Translations under genes and position numbers: made by a program
Notes under the pieces: generated by a model
Seen by the model: the letters and a program-made list of their open reading frames with translations, nothing else
What the model was told of the DNA's origin: nothing
Database searches by the model: none
Assembly (NCBI RefSeq): GCF_000712055.1
Contig: NZ_JOOA01000002.1
Span: 1,736,001 to 1,800,000, forward strand
DNA: 64,000 nucleotides
Reading direction: 5' to 3'
Source of the DNA: Ruminococcus sp. HUN007
GTDB taxonomy: Bacteria > Bacillota > Clostridia > Oscillospirales > Ruminococcaceae
Shown: positions 17,068 to 24,426 of the stretch, in pieces
How positions within the stretch are numbered: the first letter of the stretch is position 1
Layout of the letters: each line of letters opens with the position of its first letter

Positions 17068-17346
17068 AATTTTAAGGACGAAAAAATCTCTTTTTCAACA
17101 TTTTTAATGATGTATTTTTCTAAATTATAACACTTTCAAGGCGAAAAGTCAATGCATGTTGAAAAGGTGAAGTTCATTTCTCGAAAACGTATATGACACA
17201 TGTAATTTCGTCCTAAAACCAATAAAAGCATCTATCCGGCGCTACAGTTTTTATAACATATCAGCATTTTTAATGACGAACATTTCCGCAAAATTCACAT
17301 TTTTAAGGACGAAAAATATAGCTCTCGCAACACTTTTAAGGACGAA
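17068..17346. repeat. Array of short direct repeats upstream of AAA_14 gene (31-33 base period)
   Basis: The 13-base core TTTTAAGGACGAA is seen at 17070, 17301 and 17334. Degenerate copies lie at 17102, 17133 and 17268, and an inverted copy (TTCGTCCTAAAA) at 17207. Spacings are 32, 31, then 33 and 33 bases. The units between cores are not conserved. It occupies the whole region between the ATPase start and the upstream hairpin, so it probably contains its promoter or binding sites. Confidence 0.75.
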
Positions 17347-17383
17347 TATCCGACAGGCTCTGTTCTGCGGCGGCACAACCAGA

Positions 17384-17418
17384 AAACGGGACTGCACACA
17401 TTTCGTGCAGTCCCGTTT
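17384..17418. terminator. Strong hairpin next to the right bracket
   Basis: Stem AACGGGACTGCAC / GTGCAGTCCCGTT with a T-containing tail on either side. It can end transcripts from the broken dockerin gene before the repeat array. Confidence 0.7.
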
Positions 17419-17420
17419 GT

Positions 17421-17481
17421 TAATGTTACCGGCAGCTCGCTGCCGGTATTCTATAGTACAGCCGACCACGGCTGTACCTTG
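17421..17481. repeat. Palindromic direct repeat, right bracket of AAA_14 unit
   Basis: Second copy of the element at 15626-15690, same orientation. Its outer edge (aaggtacagcc on the minus strand) is the exact point where the dockerin gene frame is cut off. Confidence 0.85.
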
Positions 17482-17756
17482 TTGACGTCAATTGCTGATT
17501 CTCCTGTGCTGTAAAATTCCTTTTCCTCGATAAAGCTGTTTTTGTACTTCATAAGGTCGAAAACATTGATAACGCCGTCGCCGTTATAGTCGCCCGGCTG
17601 TCCCCTTTCACTAAGATAATTTAAAAACTGACTCTTTTCCGTCTCCGTGGATTCTTCCGCAGCATACACCATTCCGCTGCTACCGCAGAAAAGTCCGGAA
17701 ACGAGTGCAAGAAGCACTGCCTTTCGTCTTAATTCCCTGATCATCCTTTTTTTCAT
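17451..17756 (-). pseudogene. Truncated dockerin protein, N-terminal fragment (third paralog)
   Basis: The frame starts at an ATG (17756) with AAGGAG upstream and encodes a signal peptide (MKKRMIRELRRKAVLLALVSG) nearly the same as that of paralog B. It continues into the first dockerin half, DYNGDGVINVFDLMKYKNSF, up to GESAIDVN. It then reads into the palindromic repeat and stops after nine unrelated residues. Paralogs A and B continue for more than 800 residues beyond this point, so the gene has lost its second dockerin half, binding domain and C-terminus. Its promoter is still recognisable. Confidence 0.85.
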
Positions 17757-17865
17757 AACCTTTACTCCTTTTTTCTGATGAAACACATGAGAAATCAGTG
17801 CAAATCCGCTGAACCCCCATATATCCTTATCTCACACATCCTTGTAAACCAATGATATTATAACA

Positions 17866-17894
17866 ATTATACCACAATGCCACACTGAAAACAA
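17866..17894 (-). promoter_or_regulatory. Residual promoter of truncated dockerin gene
   Basis: TTGTTT, 17 bases, TATAAT on the minus strand; position relative to the start matches that of paralog B. Confidence 0.5.
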
Positions 17895-18105
17895 TATGTA
17901 AAAATCGCATCCGGATATTTCCGGACAGGGTCAGGCATACGGATTCCAAAGCTACAAGAACAACATCTTCATCAATGTTTATAATATCGTTGATAATACC
18001 GGCGATTTTTTCTGAATTCTCATCCATCCCTGATTATAAGGCCATTGTGGTTATATATTACTGAATTCATGTTGTCCGGATCGTCAATTTGCGCACGATA
18101 CAAAT
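17895..18105 (-). pseudogene. Degenerate cohesin-module fragment
   Basis: Minus-strand translation in two frames gives DDPDNMNSVIYNHNGLIIRD and then ENSEKIAGIINDIINIDEDVVLVALESV. These line up with the cohesin modules of the intact gene (GDTDDPDNENTEIF; EHTEKIGFIYCGLES; DEDMVFATVELKV). The frame is broken between the two pieces and no start or end is preserved. Its place just upstream of a dockerin gene remnant repeats the gene order of the intact locus at 7-15 kb. Confidence 0.6.
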
Positions 18106-18140
18106 TCATACGACATTATCAAAAAGAAGTCCGTCACATA

Positions 18141-18169
18141 TTGATTTTATGTTTAATAGCAAGTATAAT
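18141..18169 (+). promoter_or_regulatory. Promoter of LRR-dockerin gene
   Basis: TTGATT, 17 bases, TATAAT; about 60 bases before the likely TTG start. Confidence 0.7.
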
Positions 18170-18225
18170 AGATATATGTCATTTTACTGAAACTCAGTAT
18201 ATAGCATGAAGGAGGTATTAATAAT

Positions 18226-20486
18226 TTGAATACAAAAAACAATCGCATTAATTTCTGCGGCCGCTCTGATATGCTCATCAGCACCATTTCATACTATATC
18301 ATTAAAAAACAATATAACCGCTGCAACCAGTGAAGCTGACAAAGACATACCGGAAGAGAAAGCCAGGATCATCGGTTTCGGACACGGCGGAGGATCAACT
18401 TCATGGGAACTGACGGACGACGGAACACTGACTATCAATGGTTCCGGTGATATGTTTGATTTTACGTCTCCTTCAGTTTGTCCGTGGTTAAGAGAACGAA
18501 ATTATCATCTGATCAGAAAAATCGTAATTGAAGAAGGTATAACAAGTATTTCAAGCTACGCATTCTACGGATGTGATGAAGCCGAACAGATCATTATTCC
18601 TGATTCTGTAACCAGTATAGGAAGAGAGGCTTTTTCCGGATGTTCGATGATAAAGGAACTTACCATTCCTGATTCGGTAAAAAACAATAGGTAACGAAGC
18701 TTTTGAAATGGAGAATCTCGAAGTTCTTGAGTTAGGTTCACCCGATGTCATTATCGGGAAACTTGGAAAAACTTTCAAAAGCTCTCCGTATTACACGAAA
18801 CTGTTAAAGGAACAGAAAGCTGACGATAAAATAACTTTTTTAACTGCAGGAAACACCCTTATAGATATCATTGCTGCCGATACCGTTGAAGATCTTCCGG
18901 AAAAAATCACAATACCTGATAACATTTCTTCTGTTGCCGGCGGATGCTTTGAAAATAAAAAAATAAAGTCAGTCATACTTCCGGAATCACTTAAATACAT
19001 ATCAGATTCTTCCTTTGAAGGGAGCACGTTAGCTGAACTTGTAATACCGGAATCCGTTGAATATATAGGTGATTCTGCTTTCAGAAAATGCAAATCACTT
19101 TCTGAAGTAACTCTTCCTTCATCTCTTGAATATATCGCTGCATACGCTTTCGCAGGATGTGAAAATATAAAAGAGGTAAATATTCCGGAAAACGTAAAAT
19201 CTATAAGCAATCACGTTTTTTCAGATTGTTCCGGCATTGAAAGCATAAAATTCGAAGGCAGTCCGGAAGCGATTGGAAACTACGCATTCAGATCATGCAC
19301 ATCACTTACTGATATCAGCTTATCAGTCAAAGACGCCGCATTGGGCGATTATGTATTTTCAGACTGCACTAATCTTAAATCAGCTAAAATATCCGGATCG
19401 TTAAAAGCACTTCCTGATAATGCTTTCCTGAAATGTACTTCACTTAGCAGTGTGATCCTTCCCGAAAATTTACAGGAAGTAGGTGCACATGCTTTTTCAG
19501 AATGCAGTTCGCTCAAAGAGGTCGAAATACCGTCATCTGTAAACTATATTGGATACGGTGCTTTCAGTGATACAGCCATCAGTTCAGTCATTCTTCCGGA
19601 CAGTCTGACTCAGATCAACCCGGAAATTTTCAAAAACTGCCCGGAACTGACATTCATCCGTATTCCTTCTTCTGTAGAAAAAATAGCAGATAACTTCATC
19701 GATGAAGATCAGAAAATCACCATAAAAGGAATGAAATATTCGGCAGCCCACGAAATGGCCATACTAAAAAAATCTGAATTCATTTCAGAAGGTGAAAGCG
19801 AATATACTTCCGGTTACTGCGGTCCTGGTGACGAATGCTGGAAACTTGACGACGACGGTACTCTAACTATAACCGGAGAAGGAGCAATTACAGGTGGCAT
19901 GGTTTCAGCGATGTTAGATCTTTACTCTTCCACTCCGATCAGAGATGCTGCTTCTGTTGATTTCAGCTTCCTTACGCGCTACCCTGAACTTGATCTTATG
20001 CACAGGATCAAAAGTATAGAGATAGAATCACCGATTGAAGAACTTGATACGACATCTGTATCTTTTGCCAACAGTACGCTGGAATCAGTAAAGCTTCCGG
20101 AAACTCTTAAAAAAATCAAATCTGATTCATTTAAGGACTGTAAAGCTCTGAAATCAGTCCTTCTTCCTGATTCAACAGAAGGAATTGAAGACGGCTCCTT
20201 TGACGGATGCACCTCACTTGAGAAAATAGAATTTTACAAAAGTGAAAATATTATTTCTGAAGAGAGTGAACAATTAGCCCGTCTCTGGCACATGCCTGCT
20301 GTAAAAGGCGACATCAACGGAAATAACAGCGTAGATGCGTCTGACCTCCTGCTCTTCAGCAAATGGATGCTCGGCGACAGTGAAACAAGAATGATAAACC
20401 GTTCCGGTGCAATGGTGACAAATGATAAAACCATAAACATAGCCGACTTTGTCGCTCTTAAAGATCTTATCATTTACGAAAAATAA
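18226..20486 (+). pseudogene. BspA-type leucine-rich-repeat surface protein with C-terminal dockerin, frame broken twice
   Basis: Likely start TTG at 18226 after AAGGAGG. The intact reading would give MNTKTIALISAAALICSSAP (a signal peptide), a GTLTINGSGDM block, many LRR_5 repeats (pattern I.IP.SV..IG..AF..C..L), a second GTLTITGEG block and a C-terminal dockerin, DINGNNSVDASDLLLFSKWM with a weaker second half (TNDKTINIADFVALKDLI). Two +1 shifts break it, one in the A6 tract at 18234-18239 and one in the A6 tract at 18679-18684. Each would be repaired by removing one A. The longest open part is 18708-20486. Such proteins are cell-surface or cellulosome-attached adhesins. It may be intact in life if the extra bases are errors or are corrected by slippage. 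Confidence 0.8.
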
Positions 20487-20697
20487 TGTTTGCTGTATAT
20501 TAAGCAGCTTAACAAATTATATCGCATATAAGAATATAAAATCAATATTTTTTTATTCGCGCTATGGTATTATTACGATTAATGTGCTATAATTAATAGT
20601 GAACGCTGAAAAAATGCGTTTACTGTATATTCAGAGCATTATTCTCTGATGTTATGCAAACATGGTCACAATGTTTTTTTTAAGGAGGCAGACGTAA

Positions 20698-20823
20698 ATG
20701 AAAAATTTCTTAAAAGCATTCATTATAACCGTTGCTGTTCTTGCTACCGTTATCGGCATTAAAACAGCTGCAGATTACATCTGCAGAAGATACAGAAAAA
20801 AATATATAAGTATCTGGGAATGA
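20698..20823 (+). CDS. Small membrane peptide, 41 residues
   Basis: ATG at 20698 with a strong TAAGGAGG site. The product MKNFLKAFIITVAVLATVIG... has one membrane helix, then a basic tail with CRRYRKKY. The leader contains a TATAAT-like box (about 20580) and the gene ends before the ilvE leader. I do not recognise a family. The ribosome binding site and the clean membrane-anchor layout make it a credible small gene. Confidence 0.6.
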   Translation: MKNFLKAFIITVAVLATVIGIKTAADYICRRYRKKYISIWE

Positions 20824-20962
20824 CAAAATTACCAGGATGCCTCTTTTTAAAGTATTCTGAATGTCATCGGAAAGGGCACGTCCCGTTTCCGTCCGTTCTC
20901 TTCTTTAACGCATTCTGATTTTTTATAAATTAAAAATCTAAAATGAAAGGCTGATTAAAACT

Positions 20963-22033
20963 ATGGATATTCGCGTAGAATTAACCAAAAACCCAAAGGC
21001 AAAACCAACTGACGAAAGCAACCTCGGATTTGGTCATGTATTTACTGACCATATGTTCATCATGAACTATGACAAGGGTCAGGGCTGGCATGATGCACGT
21101 ATAGTACCTTATGCACCGCTCGAACTCAGCCCGGCTGCTATGTGTCTCCACTATGCTCAGGAAGTTTTTGAAGGCCTCAAGGCATACAGAACAGCTGACG
21201 GCAGCGTACAGATGTTCAGACCGGAAGAAAACTTCAAGAGACTCAACATTTCAAACCAGAGACTCGTTATTCCGGAAGTTGATGTTGACTTCTGCATCAA
21301 GGCACTCGATAAGCTCGTAAGCATCGACAAGGACTGGGTTCCTCACACAGACGGTGCTTCACTCTACATCAGACCGTTCATCATCGCAGTTGACCCGTTC
21401 CTCGGTGTTCGTCCGGCTGACAGCTACATGTTCATCATCATCCTCTCACCATCAGGTGCATACTACTCAACAGGTCTCAACCCTGTAGGCATCTACGTAG
21501 AATCAAACTACGTTCGTGCAGTACGCGGCGGTATGGGCTTTACAAAGACAGGCGGTAACTACGCTGCTTCTCTCATCGGACAGGATGAAGCTCACAAGCA
21601 GGATTACTCACAGGTTCTCTGGCTCGACGGTGTTGAAAGAAAGTACATCGAAGAAGTTGGTGCAATGAACATCTTCTTCATCATCGACGGCGAGATCGTT
21701 ACACCTGAACTTCAGGGTTCTATCCTTTCAGGTATCACACGTAAGTCTGTTCTTGAACTCTGCAAGAGCTGGGGCATGAAGGTTTCCGAAAAGAGGATCT
21801 CTATCCAGGAAGTTGCAGACGCTTATGACGCAGGCAAGCTCAACGAAGTATTCGGTACAGGTACAGCAGCTGTTATCTCACCTGTAGGCAAGCTCAAGTG
21901 GGGCGACAAGGTAATGATCATCAACGACAACAAGATCGGTGAAGTATCACAGAAGATCTACGATACAATGACAGGCATGCAGTACGGCAAGCTCGAAGAC
22001 AAGTTCGGCTGGATCCACAAGCTCGAAGGCTGA
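20963..22033 (+). CDS. ilvE: Branched-chain amino acid aminotransferase
   Basis: A 356-residue class IV PLP aminotransferase of the longer BCAT type. It interconverts leucine, isoleucine and valine with their 2-keto acids using glutamate/2-oxoglutarate. The cofactor Lys is residue 227 in VERKYIEEVGAMNIFF. EVFEGLKAYR near residue 70 and the late GTGTAAVISPVG block are also family marks. Codon use is strongly biased, as for an abundant enzyme. It is followed at once by a terminator and is not clustered with other ilv or leu genes. Confidence 0.96.
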   Translation: MDIRVELTKNPKAKPTDESNLGFGHVFTDHMFIMNYDKGQGWHDARIVPYAPLELSPAAMCLHYAQEVFEGLKAYRTADGSVQMFRPEENFKRLNISNQRLVIPEVDVDFCIKALDKLVSIDKDWVPHTDGASLYIRPFIIAVDPFLGVRPADSYMFIIILSPSGAYYSTGLNPVGIYVESNYVRAVRGGMGFTKTGGNYAASLIGQDEAHKQDYSQVLWLDGVERKYIEEVGAMNIFFIIDGEIVTPELQGSILSGITRKSVLELCKSWGMKVSEKRISIQEVADAYDAGKLNEVFGTGTAAVISPVGKLKWGDKVMIINDNKIGEVSQKIYDTMTGMQYGKLEDKFGWIHKLEG

Positions 22034-22069
22034 TCACCGGTTTTAAAACCTGTCTGATAAAAAATACAA

Positions 22070-22115
22070 CCTCAGAAACTATGATAATTCTCAAAGTTTC
22101 TGAGGTTTTTTCTTA
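22070..22115 (+). terminator. Terminator of ilvE
   Basis: Stem AACCTCAGAAAC / GTTTCTGAGGTT followed by a T6 run. Confidence 0.9.
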
Positions 22116-22124
22116 TTTCTTTAA

Positions 22125-22231
22125 GGAAACGCTGATTTATTCATAAATCAGCGGGGGGCCGGGGCGAAGTTCCGCAAATCCTCCCTCCGGAAATCCGGCG
22201 AAGCCGGATTTCTGATTTAACCAGTGTTTCC
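22125..22231. repeat. MITE-like 107-base element, copy 1
   Basis: The ends are imperfect inverted repeats (GGAAACGCTGATTTA against GGAAACACTGGTTAA). Inside are the hairpins CTGATTTATTCATAAATCAG and AAATCCGGCGAAGCCGGATTT. An inverted copy lies at 27459-27566. No coding capacity. Confidence 0.8.
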
Positions 22232-22242
22232 CTGATAATACA

Positions 22243-22283
22243 AAAAATAAACCTCTTCCCGACAAAGGAGAAGAGGTTATTTT
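22243..22283 (-). terminator. Terminator of the MsmX-type ATPase gene
   Basis: Stem AACCTCTTC / GAAGAGGTT, T-rich after the stem on the minus strand. Confidence 0.8.
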
Positions 22284-22300
22284 TCAGCGATAAACGCAGA

Positions 22301-23452
22301 TTAGTTCATGATTGTAGCTTCAGTTTCCTTATCAAAGAGGTGGATCTTGTATGGGTCCATAACTACCTTGATAGTATCGCCTGATCTTGCTGTTGTTGTA
22401 GGAGCAACTCTTGAAGTGAGTGAAACGCCTTCACAGTTGAGGTAGAGGTATGTCTCAGCACCCATCATTTCTGTAAGTTCAACTTCACAGTCAACAACAC
22501 CTGTTGTAGCGTTCTGGAGATACATTGGTTCGTCGTGAATGCTTTCAGGACGGATACCAAGTGTGATTTCCTTATTTACATAGCTTGCAAGCTGAGGAGC
22601 GTTCTGAGCCTTTTCCGGTGGTACTACGATTGTGTACTTAACACCCTTTGACATCTTTGAATCAGCTGAACCGAATTCAACATAGTAAAGAAGGTTTGTA
22701 GGATCCTGTCTGAGTACAGCATCGATCATATTCATCTGAGGTGAACCAAGGAATCCTGCAACGAACTTGTTTGTAGGATAGAGGTAAAGGTTCTGAGGTG
22801 TATCGATCTGCTGAACGAAACCGTCCTTCATTACAACGATTCTGTCACCCATTGTCATAGCTTCTGTCTGGTCATGTGTAACATAAATGAATGTTGTACC
22901 GAGCTTCTTGTGGAGCTTTGAGATCTCTGTTCTCATCTGAGCACGGAGCTTTGCATCGAGGTTTGAAAGTGGTTCGTCGAGAAGGAATACCTGTGGCTGA
23001 CGAACGATACAACGGCCGAGAGCAACTCTCTGACGCTGACCGCCTGACATAGCCTTTGGCTTTCTTTCGAGAAGGTGTGAAAGGTCGAGGATCTTAGCTG
23101 CTTCTTCAACCTTGCGTGTGATTTCTTCCTTAGGTACTTTTCTGAGCTTAAGGCCGAATGCCATGTTCTCAAAAACAGTCATGTGCGGATAAAGAGCATA
23201 GTTCTGGAATACCATTGCGATATCTCTGTCCTTTGGTGCTATATCATTGACCAGACGGTCACCGATATAGAGTTCACCTTCAGAGATTTCTTCAAGACCT
23301 GCGATCATTCTTAAGGTTGTTGACTTACCACAGCCTGACGGACCAACGAGGATGATAAACTCTTTGTCTTTGATCTCTACATTTACATTTGAAACGGCTA
23401 CCTGACCGTTCGGATATTTCTTATAGATTCCACGTAACGATAAACTTGCCAT
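22301..23452 (-). CDS. Sugar ABC transporter ATP-binding protein, MsmX/UgpC/MalK family
   Basis: A 383-residue ATPase from the ATG at 23452, which has GGAGG 11 bases upstream; 14 further in-frame codons before it look untranslated. Walker A is [10 protein letters not shown], the signature is [13 protein letters not shown], Walker B is [12 protein letters not shown], and the C-terminal OB-fold regulatory region ([12 protein letters not shown]) of carbohydrate importers is present. No permease or binding protein is adjacent and it has its own promoter and terminator. In Gram-positives such lone ATPases power several oligosaccharide importers, which fits a plant-fibre user. Confidence 0.92.
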   Translation of the reverse strand: MASLSLRGIYKKYPNGQVAVSNVNVEIKDKEFIILVGPSGCGKSTTLRMIAGLEEISEGELYIGDRLVNDIAPKDRDIAMVFQNYALYPHMTVFENMAFGLKLRKVPKEEITRKVEEAAKILDLSHLLERKPKAMSGGQRQRVALGRCIVRQPQVFLLDEPLSNLDAKLRAQMRTEISKLHKKLGTTFIYVTHDQTEAMTMGDRIVVMKDGFVQQIDTPQNLYLYPTNKFVAGFLGSPQMNMIDAVLRQDPTNLLYYVEFGSADSKMSKGVKYTIVVPPEKAQNAPQLASYVNKEITLGIRPESIHDEPMYLQNATTGVVDCEVELTEMMGAETYLYLNCEGVSLTSRVAPTTTARSGDTIKVVMDPYKIHLFDKETEATIMN

Positions 23453-23508
23453 GTTAGATGGGTCCTCCCTAAACAGTTTTTTTGTGCCGGTCAAATTGGC
23501 ACAATACT

Positions 23509-23538
23509 ATAATACCAAATTTCATACCTTAAATGCAA
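23509..23538 (-). promoter_or_regulatory. Promoter of the MsmX-type gene
   Basis: TTGCAT, 18 bases, TATTAT on the minus strand. Confidence 0.6.
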
Positions 23539-23556
23539 GCCTATAAATAGATAAAT

Positions 23557-24339
23557 TTATAAATCGTTGTTTGTTAATAATAAATAAAAGCTTGTTTCAA
23601 CGAATTTCAACACATCGGAAAAGTCAAATTCAGACAACATTTTTTCAATTTCATTGTCCAAGATTTCCAAACACTCTCCCGGCGCCAGATCAGGTTTTAT
23701 CACGAGTCCGCCGATGCTCACCCTGAAAAGTGACACTACTTCATTGCCAAGAGCATGAAACATCCGCTTCACCTGGTGAAATTTTCCTTCATCAAGTCCT
23801 ACCAGCGCAAAATGATCATCATGAGAAACTCCGCAAACTCTGGCAGGCATGCACACGTCACCGCAATCTATGGCAAGTCCCGATTCAAACGCCTTTTCAT
23901 ATTCCTCAGAGTATTTTTCTGCAAGCCTTACAAGATAGCACTTTGTAAGATGTTTCTTCGGCGAAAGCATACGGTGAGCCAGTCCTCCGTCGTCGGTAAG
24001 GAACACGAAACCCTTCGAATCCTTGTCAAGTCTTCCGGCAGGGAAAATGTCCTTGTTCATGAGATCTTCAGGCACAAGCGAAAGCACGGTTTCAGAACGG
24101 CCGTCTCTTGTGGAGCACACGTACCCGTCCGGCTTGTTGAGACAGATATACGTGTTCTTCCTCCAGACAAGCTCATGGCCGTCTGCCGTAACGCTGTCCT
24201 TTCCTGGGTCTATTTTCAGACCTGCATCGGATACTGTATTTCCGTTCACAGTTACTCTTCCCCTTTTAAGAAGCATTTTTACATCGTTCCTTGAAAACTC
24301 TGTTCTGCCGGCAATGAATTTATCCAGTCTTTCCATCAT
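23557..24339 (-). CDS. RsuA-family 16S rRNA pseudouridine synthase
   Basis: About 260 residues. An N-terminal S4 RNA-binding domain (ERLDKFIAGRTEFSRNDVKMLLKRGRVTVNG) is followed by the RsuA/RluB/E/F catalytic domain with PAGRLDKDSKGFVFLTDDG; the catalytic Asp is residue 105. The family isomerises a uridine in rRNA, for RsuA position 516 of 16S rRNA. Two adjacent ATGs (24339, 24336) are possible starts behind GGAAAGG. It lies 87 bases after the YfhO gene on the same strand and may be co-transcribed with it. Confidence 0.88.
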   Translation of the reverse strand: MMERLDKFIAGRTEFSRNDVKMLLKRGRVTVNGNTVSDAGLKIDPGKDSVTADGHELVWRKNTYICLNKPDGYVCSTRDGRSETVLSLVPEDLMNKDIFPAGRLDKDSKGFVFLTDDGGLAHRMLSPKKHLTKCYLVRLAEKYSEEYEKAFESGLAIDCGDVCMPARVCGVSHDDHFALVGLDEGKFHQVKRMFHALGNEVVSLFRVSIGGLVIKPDLAPGECLEILDNEIEKMLSEFDFSDVLKFVETSFYLLLTNNDL

Positions 24340-24384
24340 TCTGCCTTTCCCGGACACTGTCCGTCTTTTCGTATATATACTGAA

Positions 24385-24413
24385 ACTGCTGCTCCGTGTT
24401 CCGAAGCAGCAGT
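24385..24413 (-). terminator. Hairpin between YfhO and RsuA genes
   Basis: Stem ACTGCTGCTCCG / CGAAGCAGCAGT. The T-run is weak, so it may only attenuate. Confidence 0.4.
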
Positions 24414-24426
24414 CTGAGTTCGTTTC

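Noticed and set aside
17068..17346. CRISPR-like array
   Set aside because: Cores are only about 13 bases, the copies are degenerate, one is inverted, and no cas genes are near.
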